Shown: positions 1-8,019 of the stretch, piece after piece | Position numbering within the stretch: position 1 is the first letter of the stretch | Layout: each line of letters begins with the position of its first letter | DNA from: Brevibacterium sanguinis | GTDB lineage: Bacteria > Actinomycetota > Actinomycetes > Actinomycetales > Brevibacteriaceae | Length of the DNA stretch: 64,000 bases | Direction of reading: 5' to 3' | Assembly (NCBI RefSeq): GCF_003315415.1 | Contig: NZ_QNSB01000008.1 | Location: 92,280-156,279 of the forward strand | Position numbers and translations under genes: made by a program | The notes under the pieces: model-generated | Database searches by the model: none | Told to the model about the DNA's origin: nothing | The model's input: the letters and a program-made list of their open reading frames with translations, nothing else

Positions 1-138
1 GCGTCGTTGTTGCTCATCCCGGAACTGTAGCCCACCTCGGGCAACGACAACAGGCCTGGCAGTCGGTCATGTAGGGTGAGAGCCGCCGGGCGCCCCGAGC
101 GCCGCGGCGGATGAGAGCTGTGACGGAGTGCGAGCACG
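1..138. other. Partial intergenic region upstream of the IclR gene
   Basis: No gene is visible in this stretch at the window edge. GTCGTTG near position 5 and CAACGAC near position 44 form a 7-bp inverted repeat that could be the terminator of a gene lying off the left edge, but the stem is short. A GGAG precedes the ATG at 139 and is the likely ribosome binding site of the next gene. Confidence 0.4.
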
Positions 139-888
139 ATGAGCAATGGGACGCAATCGATCGACCGCGCCGCCGAGATCCTGTCCCTGGTGGTCAGGGC
201 CGAGGCGCCGATCTCCTACACCGAGGTGGTGGAGGCGACGGGACTCGCCCGCTCGACGGTGTCCCGGCTGCTCTCCGCGCTCGAGCGCAACGGCCTCGTC
301 GAACGCGACGGCGACGGCCTCTACCGGGGCGGATCCCTGTTCGCGACCTACGCCTCCCGGTTCGACCGCGTCGAGACCCTCGTCTCCGCGGCCGACCCGA
401 CCCTGCAGCGGCTGAGCGAGGAGACCGGCGAGACGGTCAACCTCGCGGTGCCGAGCGCCGACGGCGTCGTGCAGGTCGCCCAGGTCGACTCGACCTACGT
501 CCTCGGCGCGACGAACTGGGTCGACGTCGATGTCCCGCCGCACTGCTCGGCGCTGGGCAAGGTGATGTTCGCCTACCGGGTGATCCCGATCCCGTCCGGA
601 CGCCTCGAGCGCCGGACCCCGCACACGCTGAGCACCCGCAAGGAGCTCATGGAAGACCTCGCCGAGGTGCGCGCCCGCGGGTACTCGATCGTCCACGAGG
701 AGTTCGAGGAGGGCCTCGACGCGCTCGCCGCCCCGGTCTTCGGGATCGACGACACGGTCATCGCCGCGGTCGGCATCTCGGGGCCGACCGTGCGGATCGC
801 CGAGAACCACGAGGGCCTCGGCAGGCTCCTCGTCGCCGAGGCGGGCCTGCTCTCCCGCAGCCTCAAGCGCAAGGTCAACCACATGTAG
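139..888 (+). CDS. IclR family transcriptional regulator
   Basis: A 249-residue protein with an N-terminal winged helix-turn-helix (about residues 5-65, including ARSTVSRLLSALERNGLVER) followed by the IclR effector-binding domain (about 70-245). The core LGKVMFAY, the HEEFEEGLDALAAPVFG stretch and the IAAVGISGPTVR stretch are typical of that domain. Members sense small carboxylic or aromatic ligands and usually control a neighbouring catabolic gene. The likely targets are the MetF-like and DmdA-like genes immediately downstream, whose shared promoter region carries paired palindromes at 1879-1914. The ATG at 139 follows a GGAG. The ligand cannot be read from the sequence. Confidence 0.9.
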   Translation: MSNGTQSIDRAAEILSLVVRAEAPISYTEVVEATGLARSTVSRLLSALERNGLVERDGDGLYRGGSLFATYASRFDRVETLVSAADPTLQRLSEETGETVNLAVPSADGVVQVAQVDSTYVLGATNWVDVDVPPHCSALGKVMFAYRVIPIPSGRLERRTPHTLSTRKELMEDLAEVRARGYSIVHEEFEEGLDALAAPVFGIDDTVIAAVGISGPTVRIAENHEGLGRLLVAEAGLLSRSLKRKVNHM

Positions 889-900
889 AAGGAACCGGCG

Positions 901-1737
901 TCAGTCGCTGAGCTTCTCGACCTGTTTGCGGCGCCACTCCTCGGTGTCCTTGATCTGATTGAACGTGTAGATGTGGAGACCGGCGACGCCGAGCGCGGGA
1001 TCGTCGAGCACGGGGGCGAGCCTGTCGAGGAACTTCCGCGGGTTGTAGCCGCCGGGCTTGGCCATCCGTGCGAACGTTGAGACGTTCTTGCGGAGGAACT
1101 TCGTCGACTCGCCGACCCCGATCTTCGTCGCCACCTTGGCCAGCTTGCCGAGCTCCACCTTGCCCGCCACGCCGAGGTGGACGGGCAGGTCGATGCCGCG
1201 TCTTCGCACCGCGTGGAGCCAGGACTCGACGGTGTCGGGGTCGAAGCACAGGTTCGACACGAGGTGGGAGGCGTAGCCGCGCTTGTCGGCCATCGCCTGG
1301 ATCGTCACCTCGTCGGAGATGAGCGGGTGCGATTCGGGGTAGGCGGCGACGTCGACGTCGAGGAAGTCGGCGTCGAGGCCGGAGAGGTCGACGAGCAGGT
1401 CGAGCGCGCCGCTGTAGTCTCCGGCCGGGGGAGTGGCGTCTCCTGCGGGGACGAAGATCCGGGTGATGCCGGCCGTGCGGAGGCGGTCGACCACCTCGGC
1501 GAGCTCGCTGCGGCCGTGGACCATGCGGGCGGCGACATGGGGGACGGCGGTGAAGCCGAGGGACTGCAGCTGCTCGGCCGTGGCCAGCGTCGCCTCGAGG
1601 GTGAGTCCGGTCGATGCGGTCACCGTGATCACCCGGCCGGGATCGACGCTGTCGCTGATGCGCTCGGCGATCCCGGAGGTGGGGAGGACCTCGTAGCGGG
1701 CTGATTCGAGCAGCGAAAGGATGGTGGAGTCTGACAT
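901..1737 (-). CDS. metF: Methylenetetrahydrofolate reductase-like protein (MetF superfamily)
   Basis: A 278-residue TIM-barrel flavoprotein of the MetF superfamily, expected to interconvert 5-methyl- and 5,10-methylene-tetrahydrofolate. Visible family marks are PHVAARMVHGRSEL (the H-x-x-x-R folate/FAD segment), AGDATPP, and AYPESHP. The position where classical MetF has a folate-contacting Gln (the TQ...FD segment) reads VSNLCFD, so Asn replaces Gln. The start at 1737 is chosen because AGGAGA lies 5 nt upstream; a longer frame to 1791 has no such site. It is divergent from a DmdA/GcvT-like demethylase, which suggests it recycles 5-methyl-THF from demethylation rather than serving methionine synthesis. 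MetF-type partners are known beside O-demethylases such as LigM. Confidence 0.8.
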   Translation of the reverse strand: MSDSTILSLLESARYEVLPTSGIAERISDSVDPGRVITVTASTGLTLEATLATAEQLQSLGFTAVPHVAARMVHGRSELAEVVDRLRTAGITRIFVPAGDATPPAGDYSGALDLLVDLSGLDADFLDVDVAAYPESHPLISDEVTIQAMADKRGYASHLVSNLCFDPDTVESWLHAVRRRGIDLPVHLGVAGKVELGKLAKVATKIGVGESTKFLRKNVSTFARMAKPGGYNPRKFLDRLAPVLDDPALGVAGLHIYTFNQIKDTEEWRRKQVEKLSD

Positions 1738-1878
1738 CTCGTCTCCTGCCTGCGATCGGTTGCGGAGGCTGTGCGCAGGGCATCCGACCACGAGGCCGGG
1801 ATGCTGGCGCTTCGGCGCGGAAATTCATCCGGCGGATGCCCTTGCTTCCTCTGTGTGATCAATCCTACACTCGAAGTA

Positions 1879-1914
1879 CCCATATTATGGGAATCCAGTT
1901 CCATAATATAGAAC
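1879..1914. promoter_or_regulatory. Paired palindromic operators between the MetF-like and DmdA-like genes
   Basis: CCCATATTATGGG (1879-1891) is a perfect inverted repeat. TTCCATAATATAGAA (1899-1913) carries the same TATTATGG core in the opposite orientation. The two are 20 bp apart centre to centre, about two helical turns, and are the only AT-rich stretch between the divergent starts at 1737 and 1935. The neighbouring IclR protein is the obvious candidate binder, by inference. Confidence 0.65.
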
Positions 1915-1934
1915 TGTTTCGCAGGGGGAGCACA

Positions 1935-3239
1935 ATGGGCAGAAACGTTCCATCGGTCGATCAGAGCGACAGGACAGTCCCGATCAACCTTCGTCAGTCA
2001 GGCCCGACCCCGGTCGAGATGCTCATCGACACCAGGGTGCGCAAGTCTCCCTACTGGGAGCTGTCCATGCAGCACGGATGCTGGCGGGCCTCCATCTACA
2101 ACCGGATGTACCATCCTCGCGGCTACGTCCCTCGCGAAGAGGGCGGGATGATGGTCGAGTACCAGTCGCTGGTCAACGATGTGACCTTGTGGAACGTGGC
2201 CGTCGAGCGTCAGATCCAGGTCAAGGGCCCCGACGCCGAGGCGTTCGTCAATTACGTCATCACCCGTGACGCGACCAAGATCCCGGTCATGCGCGCGCGC
2301 TACGTCATCCTGTGCAACGAAGCCGGCGGGGTGCTCAACGATCCGATCCTGCTGCGGGTCGCGGTCGACGAGTTCTGGTTCAGCCTCTCCGACACCGACC
2401 TCATGCTCTGGCTCCAAGGCGTCAACGTCGGCAAGAAGTTCGACGTGACCATCCAGGAGATCGATGTGTCTCCGGTCCAGGTGCAGGGCCCGAAGTCCGT
2501 CGATCTCATCGCCGACCTCGTCGGCGAGGAAGGCCGGGAGCTGCCGAGCTACGGGCTGATGGAGGCGCAGGTCGGCGGGCACGACGTCATCATCTCCCAG
2601 ACCGGATTCACGGGGGAGAAGGGCTACGAGATCTACCTCAAGGATTCGACGAAGTACGCCGAGGACATGTGGAACGCCGTGCTCGAAGCAGGCAAGCCGC
2701 ACAACCTCAGGGTCGTCGCTCCCAGCCACCACCGCAGGATCGCCGCCGGCATCCTGTCGTGGGGCCAGGACATGGACTTCGAGACGTTGCCGTTCCAGGT
2801 CAACCTCGGCTATCAGGTGCCGCGGAAGAAGGAGGCCGACTACATCGGCAAGGAGCGGCTCGAAGAGGCTCGTGCGCAGCTCGAGGCGGGCAACCCGCCG
2901 TACAGGACGCAGCTCGTCGGTCTGCTTCTCGGAGGGAAGCCGATCACGGACTATGCTCCCGACTTCTGGCTGGTCAGCACGTCACCGGGCGAGGACCCCG
3001 TGGGCTACGTGACCTCGCCGTGGTACTCGCCCGAGCTCGAGCACAACATCGCCATGGCCCACGTGCCGGTCGGCGGGACCGACCTCGGCACAGAGTACTG
3101 GGTCCATCTGCCCGACGTGTACGCGGACAATCCCGGCGAGCCGGTCCGCGCCGAGGTGGTGGAGATGCCGTTCCGTCCGAGCGTCAACCCCAACCAGCGT
3201 GAGCGCCTGAAGACGCGCGGCCTCGACGCCGCAGTCTGA
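1935..3239 (+). CDS. DmdA-like tetrahydrofolate-dependent demethylase (GcvT superfamily)
   Basis: A 434-residue GcvT-fold protein: GCV_T domain about residues 20-300, C-terminal barrel about 320-420. The segments YNRMYHPRGY, WNVAVERQIQVKGPDA, GGVLNDPILLRV, SLSDTDLMLWLQGV and ISQTGFTGEKGYEIYL recall dimethylsulfoniopropionate demethylase (DmdA) more than GcvT of the glycine cleavage system; a true GcvT is encoded at 45821-47074. Such enzymes transfer a methyl group from a sulfonium, O-methyl or N-methyl donor to THF. ATG 1935 is preceded by GGGGGAG; an upstream in-frame start at 1836 would overlap the operators. The divergent MetF-like gene supports methyl-group catabolism. The substrate (DMSP, methoxyaromatic, betaine or other) is not determined by sequence alone. 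Confidence 0.75.
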   Translation: MGRNVPSVDQSDRTVPINLRQSGPTPVEMLIDTRVRKSPYWELSMQHGCWRASIYNRMYHPRGYVPREEGGMMVEYQSLVNDVTLWNVAVERQIQVKGPDAEAFVNYVITRDATKIPVMRARYVILCNEAGGVLNDPILLRVAVDEFWFSLSDTDLMLWLQGVNVGKKFDVTIQEIDVSPVQVQGPKSVDLIADLVGEEGRELPSYGLMEAQVGGHDVIISQTGFTGEKGYEIYLKDSTKYAEDMWNAVLEAGKPHNLRVVAPSHHRRIAAGILSWGQDMDFETLPFQVNLGYQVPRKKEADYIGKERLEEARAQLEAGNPPYRTQLVGLLLGGKPITDYAPDFWLVSTSPGEDPVGYVTSPWYSPELEHNIAMAHVPVGGTDLGTEYWVHLPDVYADNPGEPVRAEVVEMPFRPSVNPNQRERLKTRGLDAAV

Positions 3240-3290
3240 CCCGCCGAGCGGCTGCCGCCGATCCGGCGTGACCGCCGGTCCGGCGTGACT

Positions 3291-3340
3291 GCCGGCTGCC
3301 TCTTCTCCGACGAGCTGGAGAGGCAGCCGGCGGTCTTCGC
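3291..3340 (+). terminator. Hairpin terminator after the DmdA-like gene
   Basis: GCCGGCTGCCTCT (3291-3303) pairs perfectly with AGAGGCAGCCGGC (3319-3331), giving a 13-bp stem and a 15-nt loop. It is followed by GGTCTTCG, with only a weak U-tract, and starts about 50 nt after the stop codon. Confidence 0.7.
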
Positions 3341-3362
3341 GTTCGTGCCGCCAGACCCTGAC

Positions 3363-3478
3363 GCGTCGAGACAGCCATCAATGCACCCCGTCAGACCCGG
3401 CGCGGCGAGACAGACATCAAAGCACCCCGTCAGCCGTATTCCGCACCGTTGCAATGGTGTGTTCTGCGGCTGACGGGG
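3363..3478. repeat. Direct repeat plus large stem-loop in intergenic DNA
   Basis: Two copies of a roughly 37-bp unit (GAGACAGnCATCAA then GCACCCCGTCAG) lie at about 3368-3400 and 3407-3436. The second overlaps CCCCGTCAGCCG (3425-3436), which pairs perfectly with CGGCTGACGGGG (3467-3478). Inside the loop sits another near-palindrome, CACCGTTGCAATGGTG. It lies between the 3' ends of the convergent DmdA-like and permease genes. Confidence 0.6.
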
Positions 3479-3626
3479 CGTTGTGCGTCCCGAACTGTAG
3501 GGCGTGCGGCCAGCGGGGCGTTGTGCGTGCCGAACCGTAGGGCGTGCCGCCAACAGGGCGTTACGTGTGCCGATTTGTAGGGCGAGCCGCCAACAGGGCG
3601 TTTTGCCGAACCGTAGGGCGTGCGGC
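3471..3626. repeat. Four tandem copies of a 40-bp repeat
   Basis: Units begin at 3471, 3511, 3551 and 3591 (the last is 36 bp). Each carries GGGCGTT, then GTGCCGAACCGTAG or a close variant, then GGCGTGCGGC. Copies differ at several positions, so the array is not recent. No open frame with credible coding character crosses it. Together with the preceding stem-loop it fills the gap up to 3703. Confidence 0.8.
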
Positions 3627-3703
3627 GAGCGCGGTGTCATACGGCCGGCAGGGCGACCCGTACCGTCCCCGGTTCGGCCGGCACCCGTCCCCCGCCGCCC
3701 GAG

Positions 3704-5158
3704 TCAGCCCTTGCGGCGCGCCTGGACTTTGGCGAGGAGCTCGTTCTCGGCGTTGGGGCCGGCCTTGACGCCGTTGGGCAGCAGGAACATGAAGATGACT
3801 CCGACGAGCATCCAGGCGAAGAACATGATCCACGACTGCGGGGCGAGCTGTGCCGACACCGGGGTGATCGGCACGTAGAGGATGAACAGGAGGAAGGTGA
3901 GGATGACGGAGATGACGCCGATGACGAACCCGCCGTTGCCGGACCCGCCGATGCGCAGCGGACGGTCCATCGTCGGCTCGTTCCTGCGGAGGACGAGGAA
4001 GGCGACGCTGACGAGGAAGTAGGCGATGACGATCGCCGGAGAGCCGGCATCGACGATCCAGCCCAGGGCGACGGGGCCGAGGAACGGGGCGATGGCGGAG
4101 AGGACGCCGATGAAGAGGATCGAGTTCACCGGGGTCCGGTAGCGCGGGTGCAGCTTGCCGAACCATGCGGGGATCATGCCCGCGACGGCCATCGCCCACA
4201 TCAGCCGAGACGATCCCATGAGGAATGCGTTCCACGAGGTGATGATTCCGGCAAGGCCGCCGGCGATGACCATTTTGCCCCAGAACGCGGAGTTGAACAT
4301 CGCGGTCAGGGCGTCGGCGGTGACGAGATCATGCTTGGCGAGCTCCTCGGCGGGCATCGCCAGCGACGTCATGCCGATGATGATGACGTAGAAGACGATC
4401 GCCATGAGCACGGACATGACGACGAGCTTGCCGATCTTGCGTGCCGGGAGGTTGATCTCCTCCGCCGATTGCGGGATGACGTCGAAGCCGACGAACAGGA
4501 ACGGGACCACCGCGACGACCGCCATGAATCCTGCACCGCCGCCGGTGAACAGCGGCTCGGCGTTCGCCGCCTCGCCGCCCATGAGTCCGCCGGTCAGCAG
4601 CAGGAGGGCGACGATGATGAGGAACGACACGACGAAGGTCTGAACCAGTGAGGCGATCTTGACGCCGCGGATGTTGATCCAGGCGATGACGATCGCGGTG
4701 ACCGTTCCGATGAGCGCCCACGTGAGGTAGACGTCTGACTCGGCGATCGTCCACAGCTTGATGCGCTCGAGATCGGGGAAGAGGTAGAGCGCGGTCTTCG
4801 GCACCGCGACCGCCTCGAACATGACGACGCTGATGTAGCCGCCGGTGATGGCCCAGGACCCGAACAGGGAGACCCGCGGTCCCATCGCGCGGATCAGGTA
4901 GTTGTGCTCTCCGCCGGCGTGCGGCATCGCGGCGACGAGTTCGGAGTACACGGTGCCGACGAAGCACATGATGATGCCGCCGACGACGAACGCGAGGATC
5001 GCGCCCATCGTGCCGGCGCCGTTGAGCCATTCTCCGGTGAGGACGACCCAGCCGAAGCCGATCATCGCTCCGAAGCCGATGAAGAGGGCGTCGACGGTGC
5101 CCAGGGCCTTGACGAAGCCGTGGTCCCTGTCGGTCGATTCTGTCTGCGGCTGACTCAT
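3704..5158 (-). CDS. APC superfamily amino acid/amine permease
   Basis: A 484-residue membrane protein with about 12 hydrophobic spans. The first helix carries GFGAMIGFGWVVLTGEWL, the unwound substrate-binding helix of the APC fold, and PHAGGEHNYLIRAMGP follows TM2/3 as in this family. It probably imports an amino acid or amine by proton or cation coupling. AAAGG lies 8 nt upstream of the ATG at 5158. It is convergent with the DmdA-like gene, so it might supply that enzyme's substrate, but this is only positional inference. The predicted substrate cannot be narrowed from sequence. Confidence 0.88.
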   Translation of the reverse strand: MSQPQTESTDRDHGFVKALGTVDALFIGFGAMIGFGWVVLTGEWLNGAGTMGAILAFVVGGIIMCFVGTVYSELVAAMPHAGGEHNYLIRAMGPRVSLFGSWAITGGYISVVMFEAVAVPKTALYLFPDLERIKLWTIAESDVYLTWALIGTVTAIVIAWINIRGVKIASLVQTFVVSFLIIVALLLLTGGLMGGEAANAEPLFTGGGAGFMAVVAVVPFLFVGFDVIPQSAEEINLPARKIGKLVVMSVLMAIVFYVIIIGMTSLAMPAEELAKHDLVTADALTAMFNSAFWGKMVIAGGLAGIITSWNAFLMGSSRLMWAMAVAGMIPAWFGKLHPRYRTPVNSILFIGVLSAIAPFLGPVALGWIVDAGSPAIVIAYFLVSVAFLVLRRNEPTMDRPLRIGGSGNGGFVIGVISVILTFLLFILYVPITPVSAQLAPQSWIMFFAWMLVGVIFMFLLPNGVKAGPNAENELLAKVQARRKG

Positions 5159-5269
5159 GAGGTGCCTTTCATAGCGCCGATGCTGTGATGGTGCGGTTCT
5201 TGCTGCATACGGACAGTAGCAGGACTCTGAGAATCACCTGTCAGTCGCGACCGATCGTGCTCCAAGTGT

Positions 5270-5281
5270 TAGGTTTCCTCT
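5270..5281 (+). promoter_or_regulatory. Leaderless-type -10 box of trkH
   Basis: TAGGTT (5270-5275) lies exactly 6 nt before GTG 5282, with no Shine-Dalgarno sequence between. This is the arrangement of leaderless actinobacterial transcripts. Confidence 0.5.
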
Positions 5282-6616
5282 GTGCACAGCACTCACCGCA
5301 ATGCCATCGGTCGCGTGGTCGCCGGATATCTCTCCGCTCTCGTGATCGGGACCGGCCTTCTCATGACACCTGCAGCCACCGTGGCCCCCGGCGGAATCTC
5401 GCTGCTGTCCGCGCTCTTCACCGCCACCTCGGCGCTAAGCGTGACAGGGCTCGTCGTCCTCGACACGGGCGGCGACTTCACTCTCTTCGGGCAGATCGTC
5501 ATCCTCTCCCTCATCCAGGTCGGCGGTCTCGGCGTCATCCTCCTCACCACGCTGCTCGCCCTCGTCGTCGCAGGCCGGGTGGGCTTCCGGCTCCGGCAGT
5601 CGGTGGCGACGGAGACGAAGAGCGGAGCCATCGGAGGGATCAAGCCGATGGTGCTGCGCGTCGTGAGCCTGACGCTCGCGGTCGAACTCGCGGTCGCCTC
5701 GGCGCTCTTCCTGCGCTTCCTCCTCCACTACGACGAGACTCCGGCCCGCGCGGCCTGGGACGCGATCTTCCACGCGATCTCCGCGTTCAACAATGCGGGC
5801 TTCGGGCTCCGCAGCGACAACCTCATGCGATACGTCACCGACCCCCTCATCTGCGGTCCGATCGCTGCTGCCGTCATCGTCGGAGGGCTCGGCTACCCGG
5901 TGCTCATCGAGCTGCTGCACCGTTACCGGCTCCCGCTGACCTGGAGCATGACGACCCGCGCCGTCGTCGTCTTCACTCCCGTGCTGCTCATCGGCGGCAC
6001 CGTGTTCATCGCCGCGATCGAATGGAACAGCCCCGGCACACTGGGACCCCTCGACTGGTGGGGGAAGATCCAGGCCGCCGCGTTCCAATCCACCATCACC
6101 CGCACCGCCGGATTCAACTCCATCGACATCGCGCAGCTGCACCCGGTGACGTGGTTCGGAATCGACATCCTCATGTTCATCGGGGGAGGTCCCGCAGGCA
6201 CCGCCGGCGGGGTGAAGATCACGACGGTGCTCGTCCTCGGTGCGATGGCATGGACGGAGATCAGCGGCGGGAGGGCCGTCAACCTGCTCGGCCGCCGGAT
6301 CTCCCGCTCGATTCACCGGCAGGCGACCACGGTGATCATCCTCGCCATCGGACTGATCATCGCGGCGACCATGGTCATCATGCTCGACGCCCCCGAGCTG
6401 GGGTTCGACCGCATCCTCTTCGAGGTCATCTCCGCGTTCGGCACCGTCGGGCTGAGCACCGGCATCACCGCCGATCTGCCGCCGCTGAGCCAGGTCGTCA
6501 TCATCCTCACGATGGCGGCCGGCCGGCTCGGTCCCGTCACCGTCGCCTCGGCGCTGGCCCTGCGTTCACGACCCGTGCGCTTCGAACTGCCGAAGGAGCG
6601 ACCGCTCATCGGTTAA
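5282..6616 (+). CDS. trkH: TrkH/KtrB-type potassium uptake membrane subunit
   Basis: A 444-residue integral membrane protein with the four K+ selectivity-filter loops of the TrkH/KtrB superfamily: TSALSVTGLVV, SAFNNAGFGL, ITRTAGFNSID and SAFGTVGLSTGI. It forms the K+-translocating dimer and needs a cytosolic RCK protein, supplied by the next gene. The start is GTG at 5282, preceded by TAGGTT at a 6-nt distance, which suggests a leaderless mRNA. Length fits the short KtrB-like branch rather than the longer E. coli TrkH. With trkA it forms a two-gene unit for K+ homeostasis and osmotic adjustment. Confidence 0.92.
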   Translation: MHSTHRNAIGRVVAGYLSALVIGTGLLMTPAATVAPGGISLLSALFTATSALSVTGLVVLDTGGDFTLFGQIVILSLIQVGGLGVILLTTLLALVVAGRVGFRLRQSVATETKSGAIGGIKPMVLRVVSLTLAVELAVASALFLRFLLHYDETPARAAWDAIFHAISAFNNAGFGLRSDNLMRYVTDPLICGPIAAAVIVGGLGYPVLIELLHRYRLPLTWSMTTRAVVVFTPVLLIGGTVFIAAIEWNSPGTLGPLDWWGKIQAAAFQSTITRTAGFNSIDIAQLHPVTWFGIDILMFIGGGPAGTAGGVKITTVLVLGAMAWTEISGGRAVNLLGRRISRSIHRQATTVIILAIGLIIAATMVIMLDAPELGFDRILFEVISAFGTVGLSTGITADLPPLSQVVIILTMAAGRLGPVTVASALALRSRPVRFELPKERPLIG

Positions 6617-6721
6617 CCCTCCCGACGTGCCACTGCTTCGGGGCAGCGTGCCGACAGAACACACGACCCATCGCATCGACCCGGTCTCGTCCCCCGACGA
6701 GCACCTGACGGAAGGACAGCA

Positions 6722-7456
6722 ATGAACGAGAGATCCTGGCTGGCGCGTCCCGCCGCCTTCTTCGCCGGCGACCCCAAGCCCCTGGGCCGGGAGGGAGCCG
6801 TGGCCGTGATCGGACTCGGCCGATTCGGCGGATCGCTCGCACGGGAGCTCGCATCGCACGGAGTCGATGTCATCGGCATCGACATCGCCGAGGCGGTCGT
6901 CGGCGAATTCGCGGAGACGCTCACCTATGTCTCCCGCGCCGATGCCACCGACGAGGTGGCACTGCGGCAACTGGGCATCGACGAAGTCAGCCGCGTCGTC
7001 ATCGCCATCGGCGGAGACCTGCAGGCGAGCATCCTCGTCGCCTCGCGGATCCTCAAGCTGGGCAATCAGCACATCTGGGCGAAGGCGATCAGCGAACCCC
7101 ACGCTGAGATCCTCCACCAGATGGGCATCGATCACGTGGTGAGACCGGAGAACGACATGGGCAGGCGACTCGCTCACCTCATCCGCGGTCACATCTCCGA
7201 CTTCCTCCCGATCGACGAGGACTTCGTGCTCGCCCGCACGACTCCGCCCGTGCGGATCTCCGACGCCCCACTGGCGTCGATCGGGGTGCGCACGACCTAT
7301 GCCGTGACGATCGTCGCCTTCAAGCGCAACGGGACCGAGCACTGGGACATCGCGGATCCTGAGGTGGTCCTCTACGCCGACGACGAGATCCTCGTCGCGG
7401 GGCATCCGCGGAAGGTCGAGGCATTCAGTGAGCTCGACAAGGACGCCGACGGGTAG
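6722..7456 (+). CDS. trkA: TrkA/KtrA-type RCK potassium channel regulator
   Basis: A 244-residue cytosolic protein with an RCK_N Rossmann domain (about 25-150; nucleotide loop VIGLGRFGGSLA, acidic residue in IGIDI) and an RCK_C domain (about 160-235). It binds NAD(H)/ATP-type ligands and gates the TrkH-like pore encoded 105 nt upstream. ATG 6722 follows GAAGGA at good spacing. A single RCK_N/RCK_C unit is KtrA-like; E. coli TrkA has two. Confidence 0.92.
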   Translation: MNERSWLARPAAFFAGDPKPLGREGAVAVIGLGRFGGSLARELASHGVDVIGIDIAEAVVGEFAETLTYVSRADATDEVALRQLGIDEVSRVVIAIGGDLQASILVASRILKLGNQHIWAKAISEPHAEILHQMGIDHVVRPENDMGRRLAHLIRGHISDFLPIDEDFVLARTTPPVRISDAPLASIGVRTTYAVTIVAFKRNGTEHWDIADPEVVLYADDEILVAGHPRKVEAFSELDKDADG

Positions 7457-7556
7457 GGCCGAGACTCCGGGGTGGGACGTGGCCGCACCACCGCCGCTCT
7501 CGAGCCAAGGGACGGTCGTCGCCTCCGGTGGGAGACGGCGGCGGATCGGTCGGGTC

Positions 7557-7853
7557 TCAGTCGCCGAGGTCGACGACTTCGAACTCGAGGAGATCGGCGG
7601 CTTCGGAGACCGGCTTCTGCCCCGTGCTCTCATGGGAGGACGCGCGGTTGGACTTCCAGTTCTCGAAGTCCTCGCGCGTGGCCCACTGCGTGTAGACGAA
7701 GTAGCGGTCGCCGCCGGAGACCGGGCGGAGCAGCTGGAAGCCCTCGAAACCGGGAGCGCCGTCGACGGAGTGCTTGCGCGCGGCGAAGCGCTTCTCGAGT
7801 TCGGCGCGGGCGTGTTCGGGGACGGCGAGGGTGTTGATGGCGACGATGGACAT
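7557..7853 (-). CDS. mhuD: MhuD-like haem-degrading monooxygenase
   Basis: A 98-residue ABM/dabb-fold protein. IVAINTLAVP, LEKRFAAR, PGFEGFQLLRPV, RYFVYTQW and LLEFEVVDLG match the actinobacterial haem oxygenase MhuD closely along the length. The residues corresponding to MhuD Asn7, Trp66 and the haem-ligating His75 are present as N7, W66 and H74. The family opens the haem ring to release iron, MhuD giving mycobilin without CO. AAGGAG lies 7 nt before the ATG. It stands alone; no haem transporter is adjacent, but a siderophore importer lies at 29-33 kb. No iron box is evident upstream. Confidence 0.85.
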   Translation of the reverse strand: MSIVAINTLAVPEHARAELEKRFAARKHSVDGAPGFEGFQLLRPVSGGDRYFVYTQWATREDFENWKSNRASSHESTGQKPVSEAADLLEFEVVDLGD

Positions 7854-8019
7854 GTGCGCTCCTTGGTCTGGCGGTGTGGTCGGCGGGCGACCTGGGGACC
7901 GGTGCCGCCGGCCGGTCGGCCGGTCCCCTGATCGATTCGACCCTACGACGTCATTCTGAACTCGGCCTGAGGCGGACAGGTGTTCGGCCGCGCGGACTCG
8001 GTTCTCATGAGCATCGGTC

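Noticed and set aside
1836..1934. Longer N-terminus for the DmdA-like protein
   Set aside because: It would run through the palindromic operators and lacks a ribosome binding site; GGGGGAG supports ATG 1935.
3471..3626. Possible CRISPR array at the 40-bp repeats
   Set aside because: Tandem units without spacers and with diverged copies are a minisatellite, not CRISPR.
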